From: Caulobacter sp. | GTDB taxonomy: Bacteria; Pseudomonadota; Alphaproteobacteria; Caulobacterales; Caulobacteraceae | NCBI GenBank assembly: GCA_030678995.1 | Contig: JAUXTQ010000060.1 | Coordinates: 62,001-126,000 of the forward strand | DNA length: 64,000 nt | Direction: 5' to 3' | Shown here: one piece after another, positions 38,106-49,165 of the stretch | How the letters are laid out: the number at the start of each line of letters is the position of its first letter | Numbering within the stretch: the stretch's first letter is position 1 | Program-made: the position numbers and the translations under genes | Notes under the pieces: model-generated | The model's database searches: none | The model's input: only the letters and a program-made list of their open reading frames with translations | What the model was told of the DNA's origin: nothing

Positions 38106-38810
38106 TCAGCGCTCTCGTTCCGGAAATGGCGAGATGACCCTGTATTTCAGTGACGCGTTGGCGGCCTCCAGGACCTCGATTCGAGCGCCTCGAAAACCAA
38201 ACACAGGGCCTTCGGACAGATCGATCTGGAATTCCATCGACAGCGTCGGGGATGGCTGGCCTGCCGAGAACTCCCAGTAGACGAACCTCAGCAACGACCC
38301 TGACCGACCCCCATAGATCAGCTCATCGCGAAAGTTGGTGGCGTTGCCGTCCACGACAGAGGTCGCCGAAAACCTCGGCCATTGGTCAAGCTGGATTCCA
38401 CAAGACCCTGATGTCGTGAACGCCCGAACCTGCTTCGGGTCCGTCTTGCTTATGCAGATCCCGCCCGACGCTCGCGAGGTGAGGCCGGTCAGCGGGTCCC
38501 AGAAGGAGAGCTGGTCCGAGAAATAGTAGGTGAAGTCCTGATCGGCTTCCCGCGCCACCAATCTCCCTGGCTCTATGGCGAACTGCCGGAGTTTGAACAG
38601 GTCGAGCCAGGTGACCCTGTTCTCAAGGAGAATGCCGTCGTACCGGACCGACCGGGACGTCTCCAGGACGGCGCCGCCAAGCTCGGCGACGGCAATCTCA
38701 TCCGCTCCAGGGCGGTCAATCGACACGAGGATCGGCACGAGGGATTGCGTGGTGGTGCAAGCGCTGATGAGCATGGCTGCGGCAATCGCCGCGATAACGC
38801 TCCTGACCAT
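38106..38810 (-). CDS. Hypothetical lipoprotein
   Basis: From the ATG at 38810 (GGGCGGGAA upstream) the protein has 234 residues. Its lipoprotein signal peptide ends in the lipobox ISAC. The mature protein contains ETSRSVRYDGILLENRVTWLDLFKLRQFAIEPGRLVA, a pair of later cysteines (GGICISKTD, SGSCGIQLD) and a beta-strand-rich C-terminus. I recognise no family. Codon use looks less GC-biased than the neighbours. It stands alone between Hsp20 and an untranslated stretch. Confidence 0.7.
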   Translation of the reverse strand: MVRSVIAAIAAAMLISACTTTQSLVPILVSIDRPGADEIAVAELGGAVLETSRSVRYDGILLENRVTWLDLFKLRQFAIEPGRLVAREADQDFTYYFSDQLSFWDPLTGLTSRASGGICISKTDPKQVRAFTTSGSCGIQLDQWPRFSATSVVDGNATNFRDELIYGGRSGSLLRFVYWEFSAGQPSPTLSMEFQIDLSEGPVFGFRGARIEVLEAANASLKYRVISPFPERER

Positions 38811-39132
38811 TTCCCGCCCCAAATCTACCTATGGGGGATATTTGACTCAGAACGCCAAAAACGCAACCTTTGGACGACGCCGGGATATGGCCCGCAAACG
38901 CGGGGGGCAGAAGGCCGAGGTCGAAGGCATCATGAGCTCTGCAGGGATCGGCGCCTGATTTCGACTTTTTGCCAAAATTCTCCATTTGATTGAATTCTGG
39001 CGCGAAAAGGGTCACCTTTCAGAAGAAATCGACCCGCCAGCCGCCGGTTGGCGTCGGTTTTGCGGAAAAAACCGCTCTTTTCGGATGCCGGCGCGTTCAG
39101 ACGCTGGACCGGATCTCAAAGGGAAACGCACC
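38811..39132. other. Intergenic stretch with AT-rich hairpin
   Basis: About 320 bp without a convincing gene. A 23-codon frame (38887-38958, RKRGGQKAEVEG) is too short to support. The stretch is richer in A and T than its surroundings and contains a hairpin CGGTTTT-GCGG-AAAAAACCG at 39055-39074. Promoters for the divergent lipoprotein and small membrane protein presumably lie here; none matches a consensus clearly. Confidence 0.4.
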
Positions 39133-39465
39133 ATGGCCCTGGCCCTCAACCCGATGGAAGACCGCGACGCCGGTCGGGAACGCTTTTCACGTCTGCTCGC
39201 CGTCGCCGGCGCGCTCTACACCCTGATCGCCCTGATCGTCGCCGGCGTGGCCGCGCTGGGCCTGCTTGGCCTGTTCGGCCAGCCGGTGGACCCGGCGGCG
39301 GTCGAGCCGGCGCTGATGCTGGGACTGCCCTGGAGCCTCGCCGTGGGCGCGGCGGCTGGTCAGGCCCCGACGGTGATCCTGGCCCTGGCCTGCGCCGCCA
39401 TGGCCGCCAATGGGGCCCTGCTGGCCATCGCGGCCCGGCTGGTCCGGGTCAGCGCCCGCGGCTGA
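39133..39465 (+). CDS. Small two-helix membrane protein, hypothetical
   Basis: The 110-residue protein starts at the ATG at 39133 with GGGAAA upstream. Two hydrophobic helices (about 23-47, LLAVAGALYTLIALIVAGVA, and about 80-104, VILALACAAMAANGALLAIAA) flank a loop with GQPVDPAAVEPALM. There are no catalytic motifs. It ends just before a strong bidirectional terminator. Family unknown. Confidence 0.6.
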   Translation: MALALNPMEDRDAGRERFSRLLAVAGALYTLIALIVAGVAALGLLGLFGQPVDPAAVEPALMLGLPWSLAVGAAAGQAPTVILALACAAMAANGALLAIAARLVRVSARG

Positions 39466-39483
39466 CCAAGGCCTGAAAAGGCG

Positions 39484-39512
39484 AAAGCCCGCCGGGGTTA
39501 CCGGCGGGCTTT
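39484..39512. terminator. Intrinsic terminator, bidirectional
   Basis: A stem AAGCCCGCCGG/CCGGCGGGCTTT with loop GGTTA, T-rich on the right side and A-rich on the left. It can end transcription of the small membrane protein from the left and of tRNA-Ala from the right. Confidence 0.85.
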
Positions 39513-39515
39513 CAT

Positions 39516-39591
39516 TGGTGGAGCTAAGCGGAGTCGAACCGCTGACCTCTTGAATGCCATTCAAGCGCTCTACCAGCTGAGCTATAGCCCC
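39516..39591 (-). tRNA. tRNA-Ala (anticodon GGC)
   Basis: On the reverse strand the 76-nt sequence begins GGGGCTATAGCTCAGCTGG, has the anticodon arm CTTGA-ATGGCAT-TCAAG (anticodon GGC), the T arm GGTTCGACT, and an encoded CCA end. It decodes GCC and GCU alanine codons; GCC is dominant here. An intrinsic terminator follows 4 bp beyond its 3' end. Confidence 0.97.
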
Positions 39592-39660
39592 GGGGTCTTC
39601 CGGGTTTCCCGCAACCGGCGGGCCGGCGGCGAGGGCGCGGTTCTAGGCCGTCATCCCTCG

Positions 39661-39741
39661 CCGATCAAGAGCCGGTGATCGGAAAACCCGATCAGAGCCT
39701 TCCCGGTTCGGATGGAAACATCCGAACCGGATGAGAAGGCT
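39661..39741. repeat. Two adjacent hairpins downstream of TIGR02300 gene
   Basis: The first hairpin (39661-39682) is CCGATCA-N8-TGATCGG. The second (39696-39741) pairs AGCCTTC-n-CGGTTCGGATG with CATCCGAACCG-n-GAAGGCT around a GAAA loop. They lie between tRNA-Ala and the TIGR02300 gene, both on the reverse strand. Confidence 0.7.
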
Positions 39742-39758
39742 CCTTCTTTTGACTGCTG

Positions 39759-39806
39759 GAGCACGCCGGGCGGCGAAACCGGCGTCCACTTTCGCCTGGC
39801 GTGCTC
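39759..39806. repeat. Inverted repeat overlapping TIGR02300 gene stop
   Basis: GAGCACGCC at 39759-39767 pairs with GGCGTGCTC at 39798-39806, with additional CGAAA/TTTCG pairing inside. The stop codon of the TIGR02300 gene (39806-39808) begins at the edge of the arm. It may serve as that gene's terminator. Confidence 0.65.
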
Positions 39807-40285
39807 TAGCGGTCCTCGGCATCCTGTTCACCCGGCAGACCGTCGATTTCGTCCTCGGGGAAGTCGTCCTCGTCCTCGTCCTCGAGGAAGGGCACGCCGT
39901 CGGCTTCCTCCTCGTCGGCGAGTTCTTCCTCCTCGGCGAAGTCGACGCCCAGGTCGCCCGCCGGCGCGGGCGCCGCCACGGGATCGTCGGACTCCTCGTC
40001 GGTCTCGATCGGCTCGGCCGCGGCCTCGTCGTCGATCTCCGGCGTCTGATCGGGTTCTTCCTCGAAGCCGTCGGCGTCGGGGTCGACGGCCTTGACCGGC
40101 TTTTCCTCGGCGTCCTCGTAGTCCGGCACGGCCGAACGGGCGCGAACCCGACGATTGCGGACGGCTTCCTCGGGGTCGAACGTCTCCCCACACTTGGGGC
40201 ACGCGGCCGGGCGGCGGCCCAGATCGTAGAATTTAGACTGGCAGTTGGGGCAAATCTGTTTTGCGCCCAGTTCAGGATTGGCCAA
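39806..40285 (-). CDS. TIGR02300 family protein (zinc-ribbon head, acidic tail)
   Basis: The 159-residue protein begins [20 protein letters not shown], then [19 protein letters not shown], giving two CxxC pairs that would form a zinc ribbon. The rest is extremely acidic (runs such as [12 protein letters not shown]). It matches the alphaproteobacterial TIGR02300/FYDLN family, which regularly lies divergent from aroA, as here. The function is unknown; a charged tail and zinc ribbon suggest a nucleic-acid or ribosome-associated role, but that is inference. Confidence 0.88.
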   Translation of the reverse strand: MANPELGAKQICPNCQSKFYDLGRRPAACPKCGETFDPEEAVRNRRVRARSAVPDYEDAEEKPVKAVDPDADGFEEEPDQTPEIDDEAAAEPIETDEESDDPVAAPAPAGDLGVDFAEEEELADEEEADGVPFLEDEDEDDFPEDEIDGLPGEQDAEDR

Positions 40286-40400
40286 GGGGCGATCCTCTAA
40301 GGTCTTGGTGCGGAAGCGGCGCGTCCCTTGCCACGGGGCGGGGGCGCTGTCAAAAGCAATCCCCGCCCTTCCCCAAGCCTATCAGGAGCTTGCGCCCGGC

Positions 40401-41720
40401 ATGACCGCCGCCGTGCTTTCGGCCCGCCCCGGCGCGCCTCTCTCAGGGACCGTCAAAGTCCCCGGCGACAAGTCCATTTCCCATCGCGCCCTGATCCTCG
40501 GCGCCATGGCCCTGGGCCGCACCACGATCGAGGGTTTGCTGGAGGGCGAAGACGTCCTGGCCACGGCCCGGGCCATGCGGGCCTTCGGCGCGACGGTCAC
40601 CCGCACGGGCGAGGGCGCCTGGACCGTGGACGGACAGGGCGGCTTTTCCGAACCGGACGACGTCATCGACTGCGGCAACGCCGGCACCGGGGTGCGGCTG
40701 ATCATGGGGGCGGCGGCCGGCTACGGCCTCACCGCCACCTTCACTGGCGACGCCTCGCTGAGGAAGCGCCCGATGGGCCGGGTGCTCGAGCCGCTGGGCC
40801 GGATGGGCGCGACCTGGCTGTCCCGCGAGGGCGGCCGCCTGCCCCTGACCCTGCGGGGCGGCGGGCTCAAGGGCCTCGACTACACCCTGCCGATGGCCTC
40901 GGCCCAGGTGAAGTCGGCGGTGCTGCTGGCCGGACTCAAGGCCGACGGGCCGGTGACTGTCACCGAGCCCGAGCCCACCCGCGATCACACCGAGCGGATG
41001 CTGAGGGCTTTCGGGGCCTCGCTGACGGTCAGCGACCACAACGACCGGCGAGTCATCACCCTTCAGCCCGGGGCCCGGCTGAGTGGCAGTCCCGTGGCCG
41101 TGCCGGGAGACCCTTCGTCCGCCGCCTTCCCGATCGTCGCGGCCCTGATCTGCCCGGGATCGGAGGTCACGGTCGAGGGGGTGATGCTCAACCCCCTGCG
41201 CACCGGTCTGTTCGACACCCTGCGCGAGATGGGCGCGGACCTGACGATCACCAACCGCCGCGACGCCAGCGGCGAGGAGGTCGGCGACATCACCGCCCGT
41301 TATTCGCGGCTGAGGGGCGTGGACGTGCCGCCCGGCCGGGCGCCCAGCATGATCGACGAATATCCCATACTCGCCGTGGCCGCGGCCTTCGCCGAGGGCG
41401 AGACGGTGATGCGCGGCGTCGGCGAGATGCGGGTCAAGGAAAGCGACCGCATCGCCTTGATGGCGGCCGGGCTCGAGGCCTGCGGCGTCGATGTCGAGGA
41501 GGAGCCCGAGGGCTTCATCGTCCGCGGGACCGGGCGCCGGCCGCTGGGCGGGGCGCTGGTCGAGACCCACGGAGACCACCGCATCGCCATGAGCCATCTG
41601 GTGCTGGGCCTGGCCGCCGACAACGGCGTGCGGGTGGACGAGCCGGGCATGATCGCCACCAGCTTCCCGGACTTCGCCCCCATGATGCGCCGCCTCGGCG
41701 GCGATATCGCGGAGGGCTGA
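40401..41720 (+). CDS. aroA: 3-phosphoshikimate 1-carboxyvinyltransferase
   Basis: The 439-residue EPSP synthase starts at the ATG at 40401. Motifs include [19 protein letters not shown] (substrate-binding Lys, Ser, Arg), [54 protein letters not shown] with the catalytic Asp, and RVKESDRI. It joins shikimate-3-phosphate and PEP in aromatic amino-acid synthesis. The sequence NAGTG, rather than NAGTA, at the PEP site may be noted. It is followed 3 bp later by cmk in an aroA-cmk-rpsA operon. Confidence 0.96.
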   Translation: MTAAVLSARPGAPLSGTVKVPGDKSISHRALILGAMALGRTTIEGLLEGEDVLATARAMRAFGATVTRTGEGAWTVDGQGGFSEPDDVIDCGNAGTGVRLIMGAAAGYGLTATFTGDASLRKRPMGRVLEPLGRMGATWLSREGGRLPLTLRGGGLKGLDYTLPMASAQVKSAVLLAGLKADGPVTVTEPEPTRDHTERMLRAFGASLTVSDHNDRRVITLQPGARLSGSPVAVPGDPSSAAFPIVAALICPGSEVTVEGVMLNPLRTGLFDTLREMGADLTITNRRDASGEEVGDITARYSRLRGVDVPPGRAPSMIDEYPILAVAAAFAEGETVMRGVGEMRVKESDRIALMAAGLEACGVDVEEEPEGFIVRGTGRRPLGGALVETHGDHRIAMSHLVLGLAADNGVRVDEPGMIATSFPDFAPMMRRLGGDIAEG

Positions 41721-41723
41721 GGC

Positions 41724-42374
41724 ATGGGCTTCATCATCGCCGTCGATGGCCCGGCGGCCTCGGGCAAGGGGACCATCGCTGTTCGCCTGGGCGCGCTCTA
41801 CGGCTACCCGGTGCTGGACTCCGGCCTGCTCTATCGCGCCGTGGGGATGAAGGTGCTGGCCGAGGGCGGCGACCTCTCCGACGAAGCCGCCGCCACCGCC
41901 GCCGCCAGGTCGCTGGAGCCCGCCGAGCTGGAGGGCCCGGTGGTCCGCACCCGCGCCGCCGGCGAGGCCGCCAGCCGGGTGGCCATCTACACCCCGGTCC
42001 GCGCGGTGCTGCGCGACTTCCAGCGCGCCTTCGCCGCCCAGGAGCCGGGCGCGGTGATCGACGGGCGCGACATCGGCACGGTCATCGCCCCGCACGCCCC
42101 GGCCAAGCTCTATGTCACCGCCTCAGCGGAGGCCCGCGCCGAGCGCCGCTGGAAGCAGCTGGTCAGCCAGGGCGAGGCCGTGACCTACGAGGAAATCCTC
42201 GTCGACATCCGCACCCGCGACGCCCGCGACGCGGCCCGGGCCGACTCGCCGATGGTCGCCGCCCCCGACGCGGTCTTGCTCGACACCACCGAAATGACTA
42301 TAGACGCGGCCTTCGATGCGGCCCGCCGTATCGTCGAGACGGCGCGCAGCCGGTGGGAAACCGCCAAAGGCTAA
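41724..42374 (+). CDS. cmk: Cytidylate kinase
   Basis: The 216-residue kinase has the P-loop GPAASGKGTIA at residues 9-19, LDSGLLYRAV for nucleotide binding, IDGRDIGTVIAPHAPAKLYVTA with the conserved Arg-Asp, and RDARDAARADSPM in the lid region. It phosphorylates CMP and dCMP to diphosphates. It lies between aroA and rpsA, a conserved proteobacterial order, and about 125 bp separate it from rpsA. Confidence 0.96.
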   Translation: MGFIIAVDGPAASGKGTIAVRLGALYGYPVLDSGLLYRAVGMKVLAEGGDLSDEAAATAAARSLEPAELEGPVVRTRAAGEAASRVAIYTPVRAVLRDFQRAFAAQEPGAVIDGRDIGTVIAPHAPAKLYVTASAEARAERRWKQLVSQGEAVTYEEILVDIRTRDARDAARADSPMVAAPDAVLLDTTEMTIDAAFDAARRIVETARSRWETAKG

Positions 42375-42498
42375 TCCAACGCGCCGAACTCGAACGGCCG
42401 CGGGCGCTCAAATCCAACTGAAACCCATGGAACGCCCGGACTCTGCCGGAATCCCTCCGCCTGTTCGCGTTCCGCAACCAAAGAGACTGTTCCTACAT

Positions 42499-44214
42499 AT
42501 GGCCGACGATCTCAGCCTGAACCCCAGCCGCGATGACTTCGCGGCCATGCTCGACGCCTCCATGGGCGGCGCCGGCGGCGACTTCGCCGAAGGCACCGTC
42601 ATCAACGGCATTGTCGTTGGCATCGAGAAGGACTTCGCCATCATCGACGTCGGTCTGAAGACCGAAGGCCGCATCCTGATCAAGGAATTCGGCGTCGACG
42701 ACGACGGCAAGGCGACCCTGAAGATCGGCGACACCGTCGAGGTGTTCCTCGAGCGTCTCGAGAACGCCCTGGGCGAAGCGGTCATCAGCCGCGAAAAGGC
42801 CAAGCGCGAAGAAGCCTGGACCCGCCTGGAAGGCGTGTTCGCCGAGCAGCAGCCGGTCATGGGTTCGATCATCGGCCGCGTGAAGGGCGGCTTCACCGTC
42901 GACCTGGGCGGCGCCAGCGCCTTCCTGCCGGGCTCGCAGGTGGACATCCGTCCGGTCCGCGACGTCGGCCCGCTGATGGGCAAGGAACAGCCCTTCGCCA
43001 TCCTCAAGATGGACCGTCCGCGCGGCAACATCGTCGTGTCACGTCGCGCCATCCTGGAAGAAGCCCGCGCCGAGCAGCGCACCGAGCTGGTCAGCCAGCT
43101 GCTGGAAGGCGAAGTCCGCGAAGGCGTGGTCAAGAACATCACCGACTACGGCGCGTTCGTGGACCTGGGCGGCATCGACGGCCTGCTGCACGTCACCGAC
43201 ATGAGCTGGAAGCGCGTCTCGCACCCCAGCCAGGTCCTGGCGGTCGGCGACACCGTCAAGGTGCAGATCATCAAGATCAACCCGGACACCCAACGCATCA
43301 GCCTGGGCATGAAGCAGCTGCAGTCCGATCCCTGGGACGGCGTGGAAGCCAAGTACCCGGTCGGCGCCAAGTACACCGGCCGCATCACCAACATCACCGA
43401 CTACGGCGCGTTTGTTGAGCTGGAAGCCGGCGTCGAAGGCCTGGTGCACGTCTCGGAAATGTCCTGGACCAAGAAGAACGTCCACCCGGGCAAGATCGTC
43501 TCCACCTCGCAGGAAGTGGACGTCATCGTGCTCGACGTCGACAGCTCCAAGCGCCGCGTGTCGCTGGGCCTCAAACAGGCCCTGGACAACCCCTGGGACG
43601 CCTTCCTGTCGGCGCACCCGATCGGCTCGACCGTCGAGGGCGAAGTCAAGAACGCCACCGAGTTCGGCCTGTTCGTCGGCCTGGACGGCGACATCGACGG
43701 CATGGTCCACCTGTCCGACCTGGACTGGAACGCGTCTGGCGAGGAAGCCATGGCGAAGTTCAAGAAGGGCGACATGATCAAGGCCAAGGTGCTGGACGTC
43801 GACGTCGAGAAGGAACGCATCAGCCTGGGCGTCAAGCAGCTGGGCGGCGATCCGATGACCGGCGACACCTTCCGCAAGGGTCAGACGGTGACCGTCACGG
43901 TGACCGAGATCACCACCGGCGGCATCGAGGTCAAGTTCGGTGAAGACGACGCGCCGATGACCGCCTTCATCCGCAAGTCGGACCTGTCGCGCGACCGCCA
44001 GGAGCAGCGCCCCGAGCGCTACGCCGTCGGCGACCGCGTCGACGCCCAGGTGACCAACATCGACAAGGCCGCCCGTCGGGTGTCCGTCTCGATCAAGTCG
44101 CTGGAAATGGCCGAAGAGAAGGAAGCCATCGAGCAGTTCGGGTCCTCGGACTCCGGCGCCTCGCTGGGCGACATCCTCGGCGCGGCCCTGCGCGAGAAGG
44201 CCTCGAAGGACTAA
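42499..44214 (+). CDS. rpsA: 30S ribosomal protein S1
   Basis: The 571-residue protein starts at the ATG at 42499 ([18 protein letters not shown]) and contains six S1/OB repeats. The clearest are residues about 200-445: [59 protein letters not shown] and [31 protein letters not shown]1 binds mRNA leaders and promotes initiation on structured or weak-SD messages. Codon use appears strongly optimised. An intrinsic terminator follows the gene. Confidence 0.97.
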   Translation: MADDLSLNPSRDDFAAMLDASMGGAGGDFAEGTVINGIVVGIEKDFAIIDVGLKTEGRILIKEFGVDDDGKATLKIGDTVEVFLERLENALGEAVISREKAKREEAWTRLEGVFAEQQPVMGSIIGRVKGGFTVDLGGASAFLPGSQVDIRPVRDVGPLMGKEQPFAILKMDRPRGNIVVSRRAILEEARAEQRTELVSQLLEGEVREGVVKNITDYGAFVDLGGIDGLLHVTDMSWKRVSHPSQVLAVGDTVKVQIIKINPDTQRISLGMKQLQSDPWDGVEAKYPVGAKYTGRITNITDYGAFVELEAGVEGLVHVSEMSWTKKNVHPGKIVSTSQEVDVIVLDVDSSKRRVSLGLKQALDNPWDAFLSAHPIGSTVEGEVKNATEFGLFVGLDGDIDGMVHLSDLDWNASGEEAMAKFKKGDMIKAKVLDVDVEKERISLGVKQLGGDPMTGDTFRKGQTVTVTVTEITTGGIEVKFGEDDAPMTAFIRKSDLSRDRQEQRPERYAVGDRVDAQVTNIDKAARRVSVSIKSLEMAEEKEAIEQFGSSDSGASLGDILGAALREKASKD

Positions 44215-44238
44215 CCTTCAAGGCCACTCTTGAGTGAC

Positions 44239-45075
44239 CTAAGCGGCGGTCGGGGTTTCCTCGGCCGCCGTTTTCGTTTGCGCGGCCAGCAGCGCCGACT
44301 CCCGGGCGCCCGGGACGATGTCCAGGCTGGCCCAGCTGGCCCCCGCGGCCCGCGCCGCGGTCAGGCCCGCCACCGACCGGACGGCGTGAACCAGCACGCC
44401 CGGACCGATCTTCTGCAGGGCCAGGACAATCCGCAGCATCGCCGTCTCGTCCTCGGCCGCCCCCAGCGCCGCCGCTTCGACCGTGGCGCCTGTGAAGCCG
44501 CAATCGGTCAGCTCCCGGATCCCGCGCGCGGTCGGCGCCGCCCGGGCTAGGACGCCGCGGAAGATCGGCTGCAGCTGGCCGGTCGCCTCGCGCAGGGCCG
44601 ACTGGGGCGTGCCCGACTCGATGCCGGTGATCTCGCAGACCGCCAGATTGCGCAGCTTCACCTGCCCCTCGGCCGCCAGGCGCAGGATCTTGCGGCGGGT
44701 GCGGCTGTTGCGCAGGGACGACCAGGACAGGGGCAGGAACAGCAACGGCGGCCGCTCGCCCTCGGCCATGGGCTCGGCCGAGGCGAAGGCCCGCTCGATC
44801 ATCGCCAGGTCCAGCCGCTCCAGGTCCACCGGATTGAGCGTTGCGACCACCACCGGCGTCTTGCGGCCGTCCGGCTGCTGCTCGCTGACAATATAGCTGG
44901 CCACCCGGCCCCGTTTGGCGCCCTCGCCCAGGGCGATAACCGGCCGCAGGAAGCCCTCGGCGAACAGCCGCCGTCCCGATGCCCCGGCCATGGTCGCGGC
45001 GATCCTGGGGCCGCGCAGGCGCTCCAGCGCCGCGTCGCGGACCTTTTCCGTGGTGTCGCCCTGGTCCCTACTCAC
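44239..45075 (-). CDS. Uncharacterised protein with remote EAL-like features
   Basis: From the GTG at 45075 (GGAGG 6 bp upstream) the protein has 278 residues. I do not recognise a named family. The order of motifs loosely follows an EAL phosphodiesterase fold: ERLDLAMIERAFA, LFLPLSWSSLRNS, AVCEITGIESG, a helix ALQKIGPGVLVHAVRSVAGLTAARAAGASWASLD. The catalytic EAL and metal-binding residues are missing. It could be an inactive c-di-GMP-domain relative with binding or scaffolding function; this is inference. It converges on rpsA, whose terminator hairpin overlaps its last codons. Confidence 0.65.
   Translation of the reverse strand: MSRDQGDTTEKVRDAALERLRGPRIAATMAGASGRRLFAEGFLRPVIALGEGAKRGRVASYIVSEQQPDGRKTPVVVATLNPVDLERLDLAMIERAFASAEPMAEGERPPLLFLPLSWSSLRNSRTRRKILRLAAEGQVKLRNLAVCEITGIESGTPQSALREATGQLQPIFRGVLARAAPTARGIRELTDCGFTGATVEAAALGAAEDETAMLRIVLALQKIGPGVLVHAVRSVAGLTAARAAGASWASLDIVPGARESALLAAQTKTAAEETPTAA
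44244..44274 (+). terminator. Intrinsic terminator of rpsA
   Basis: CGGCGG at 44244-44249 pairs with CCGCCG at 44265-44270, followed by TTTT. The stem overlaps the final codons of the convergent gene ending at 44239, so one sequence serves as terminator and coding DNA. Confidence 0.65.
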
Positions 45076-45228
45076 GCAGACCTCCGCCGCTTCAGACCGC
45101 CTTTCGTGGCCCGGAATGAGCCTCGCGCAAGAGCATTGTGGACTGCTTAATGCGCCAATGCCCGACAACCCCTTGAAGACTCAAGAATGATTGGGCAAAG
45201 GTCGGGCCGCCGATACCGGGGGAGAGCA

Positions 45229-45510
45229 ATGATCAAGTCCGAGCTGATCGCCAAGCTCGCCGCGGAGAATCCCCATCTGACCCAGCGCGACATCGAGCGC
45301 GTGGTCGGCGTCATCCTGGAAAAGATGACGGTAGCCCTCGAAGAGGGCGGACGGGTCGAGCTTCGCGGCTTTGGCGCCTTTTCCGTCCGCTCGCGCCCGG
45401 CGCGGGCCGGACGCAATCCGCGCACCGGCGAGCCCGTGTCGGTGAAGGGCAAGCACGTCCCCTTCTTCAAGAGCGGCAAGGAACTGCGCGAGCGGCTCAA
45501 CGCCGACTGA
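45229..45510 (+). CDS. ihfB: Integration host factor subunit beta
   Basis: The 93-residue protein starts at the ATG at 45229 with GGGGGAGAG upstream. It is a typical HU/IHF fold: [69 protein letters not shown], with the intercalating Pro at the arm tip and IHF-beta-type [22 protein letters not shown] bends DNA and assists sigma-54 promoters and replication. It is downstream of rpsA, as in many Proteobacteria, and 7 bp before trpF. Confidence 0.95.
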   Translation: MIKSELIAKLAAENPHLTQRDIERVVGVILEKMTVALEEGGRVELRGFGAFSVRSRPARAGRNPRTGEPVSVKGKHVPFFKSGKELRERLNAD

Positions 45511-45517
45511 CGCGCCG

Positions 45518-46156
45518 ATGGCCGGGACCAAAATCTGCGGCCTGTCGACGCCGGAGACCGTCCGCGCGGCCCTCGATGGCGGCGCGGCGTTCCTGGGGTT
45601 CAACTTCTTTCCGTCCAGCCCGCGCTACCTGACGCCCGACGCCGCGGCCCGCCTGGCGCCGCCCGCGCGCGGCAAGGCGTCAATCGTGGCGGTGACGGTC
45701 GATCCCGACGACGATCTGGTCGACCGGCTGATGGCGACCCTCAGGCCGGATCTGATCCAGCTGCACGGCAAGGAGACCCCGGCGCGGGCGCGCGAGGTCT
45801 CTGGGCGCGCGGGCGTCGGCGTGATCAAGGCCCTGCCCGTTTCCGAGTCCGCCGACCTCGACGCCGCCATGGCCTTCGAGACCGTCGTCGAACATCTGAT
45901 GTTCGACGCCAAACCGCCGACGGACGCCGCCATGCCGGGCGGCCTGGGCGAGCCCTTCGACTGGACGATTCTGTCCGGTCGCCGCTTCGAGAGGCCCTAC
46001 CTGCTCGCCGGCGGGCTCGACCCCTGGAACGTCGGCGAGGCCCTGCGCCAGTCCGGCGCCCCGATCGCCGACGTTTCCTCTGGCGTGGAGCGCGGGCCGG
46101 GGATAAAGGACCCCGTCCTGATTTCGGCCTTTCTGGAGGCGGTTCGCCGCGCCTGA
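45518..46156 (+). CDS. trpF: Phosphoribosylanthranilate isomerase
   Basis: The 212-residue TIM-barrel enzyme opens with [16 protein letters not shown] (catalytic Cys), followed by [28 protein letters not shown], the phosphate-binding [16 protein letters not shown], and [14 protein letters not shown] with the catalytic Asp. It converts phosphoribosylanthranilate to CdRP in tryptophan synthesis. It heads a trpF-trpB-trpA-accD run on one strand with nearly no gaps. Confidence 0.95.
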   Translation: MAGTKICGLSTPETVRAALDGGAAFLGFNFFPSSPRYLTPDAAARLAPPARGKASIVAVTVDPDDDLVDRLMATLRPDLIQLHGKETPARAREVSGRAGVGVIKALPVSESADLDAAMAFETVVEHLMFDAKPPTDAAMPGGLGEPFDWTILSGRRFERPYLLAGGLDPWNVGEALRQSGAPIADVSSGVERGPGIKDPVLISAFLEAVRRA

Positions 46157-46157
46157 G

Positions 46158-47398
<1,241 letters not shown>

Positions 47399-47402
<4 letters not shown>

Positions 47403-48232
47403 CCGCCAACCGGCTGACCACGCGCTTCGCGGCCCTGGCCGCCGAGGATCGCGCCGCCTTCGTCGCCTATGTGATGGCCGGCGACCCCGACGTGGCGATC
47501 TCGTCGCAAATCCTCGCCGGGCTGCCGGCCGCCGGGGCGGACATCATCGAGCTGGGCATGCCCTTCTCCGATCCGATGGCCGAGGGCCCGACCATTCAGC
47601 GGGCGGCCCAGCGGTCGCTGGCGGCGAAGACCAAGATCGCTGACGTGCTGGCCATGGTCGCCCGCTTCCGCCAGCAGGACGACGACACGCCGATCGTGCT
47701 GATGGGCTATCTCAACCCGGTGCTGTCCAAGGGCTTCGAGCGGTTCGCCGCCGAGGCCGCCCGGGCCGGTGTCGATGGCATGATCATCGTCGACTGCCCG
47801 CCGGAGGAAGCTGATCCGCTGGCCGACGCCCTGGAAGCGGTCGGCATCAGCCTGATCCGGCTGGCCGCGCCGACCACCGACGACGCCCGCCTGCCGGCCG
47901 TCGTGCGCCGCACCTCGGGCTTTGTCTATTACGTCTCGGTCGCCGGGGTGACCGGGGTCAAGGAGGCGGTGGCCGCCTCCGTGGCACAGCCCGTGCAGAA
48001 GCTGCGGGACGCCTCGGGCCTGCCCGTGGCCGTGGGGTTCGGCATCCGCACGCCCGAACGGGCCGCCGAGGTGGCCCGGCTGGCCGACGGGGTGGTGGTT
48101 GGATCGGCCCTGGTCGATGAAATCGAAGGCGCCCTGAACGGCGGAGCGAACGAAAACGTGACTGAAAGAGTTCTTTCCAAGGCAGCAGAGCTGGCTAAGG
48201 CTGTGCGCTTGGCGCGAGTCAGGGATGCTTGA
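47399..48232 (+). CDS. trpA: Tryptophan synthase alpha chain
   Basis: The 277-residue TIM barrel starts at TTG within the trpB stop (TTGA overlap), with GGGGA 8 bp upstream. Landmarks are [37 protein letters not shown] with the catalytic Glu and Asp, [22 protein letters not shown], and [28 protein letters not shown] for phosphate binding. It cleaves indole-glycerol phosphate and channels indole to TrpB. Confidence 0.95.
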
Positions 48233-48237
48233 AGCTG

Positions 48238-49158
48238 ATGGCGATGGCTGACCCGAAGAACGACAAACCCTCCCGGGGCGCCGCGCGCGAGCGCCAGGGC
48301 TGGCTGGCCCGCATCGCGCCCGGCGTCCGCGGCGCGTTCGTGAAGCGCGAGACGCCCGAGAACCTGTGGGTCAAATGCCCCGACACCGGGGAGATGATCT
48401 ACCGTCCCGATCTGGAAGCGGCCTGGTGGGTGACCCCTGCCGGCCGCCACATGCGCATCGGGCCGGAGCTGCGCTTCAAATACACCTTCGACGACGGCGT
48501 GTTCGAGGCGCTGGAATCGCCCGCCGTGGTCGAGGACCCGCTGAAGTTCTCCGACGGCAGACCCTACAAGGACCGCCTCACCGCGGCCCGCAAGGCGACC
48601 GGCGAGCAGGACGCGGTGGCCATCGGCGCCGGCAAGATCGGCGGCACGCCCAGCGTGGTGCTGGTGCAAGACTTCGCCTTCATGGGCGGCTCGCTGGGCA
48701 TGGCCGCGGGCGAGGCCTTCATCGCCGCCGCCCGGGCCGCCGTCGCGCGCCAGGCGCCGCTGGTGGCCTACACCGCCGCCGGCGGGGCGCGGATGCAGGA
48801 AGGCACCCTGTCCCTGATGCAGATGGCCCGCGCGACCCTGGCCATCCAGGAGCTCAAGCGCGCCCGCCTGCCCTACATCGTGGTGCTGACCGACCCGACC
48901 ACCGGCGGGGTGACCGCCAGCTACGCCATGTTGGGCGACATCCATATCGCCGAACCCGGCGCCCTGATCGGCTTCGCCGGCCCGCGGGTGATCGAGCAGA
49001 CCATCCGCGAGACCCTGCCGCCGGGCTTCCAGCGCGCCGAGTATCTGGTCGAGAAGGGCATGGTCGATCGCGTCGTGGCCCGCCACGAGCTGCCGGTCGT
49101 GCTCGGCTCGATCCTCAAGACCCTGATGATGGGCCGCAACGGCCAGAAGGCGGCGTAA
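48238..49158 (+). CDS. accD: Acetyl-CoA carboxylase carboxyltransferase subunit beta
   Basis: From the ATG at 48238 the protein has 306 residues: a short N-terminal domain and a crotonase-like carboxyltransferase domain with FSDGRPYKDRL, QDFAFMGGSLGMAAGEAFI, YTAAGGARMQEGTLSLMQM and DPTTGGVTASYAMLGD. The zinc ribbon expected at 47-70 (CxxC-x15-CxxC) retains only C47; the other three positions are T50, T66 and G69. The enzyme transfers carboxyl from biotin to acetyl-CoA for fatty-acid synthesis. Other possible starts are a TTG at 48229, overlapping the trpA stop, and an ATG at 48244. Confidence 0.95.
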   Translation: MAMADPKNDKPSRGAARERQGWLARIAPGVRGAFVKRETPENLWVKCPDTGEMIYRPDLEAAWWVTPAGRHMRIGPELRFKYTFDDGVFEALESPAVVEDPLKFSDGRPYKDRLTAARKATGEQDAVAIGAGKIGGTPSVVLVQDFAFMGGSLGMAAGEAFIAAARAAVARQAPLVAYTAAGGARMQEGTLSLMQMARATLAIQELKRARLPYIVVLTDPTTGGVTASYAMLGDIHIAEPGALIGFAGPRVIEQTIRETLPPGFQRAEYLVEKGMVDRVVARHELPVVLGSILKTLMMGRNGQKAA

Positions 49159-49165
49159 CAATTCC

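Noticed and set aside
38887-38958. 23-codon frame in the gap before the small membrane protein
   Set aside because: Very short, weak SD, no hydrophobic or family signal.
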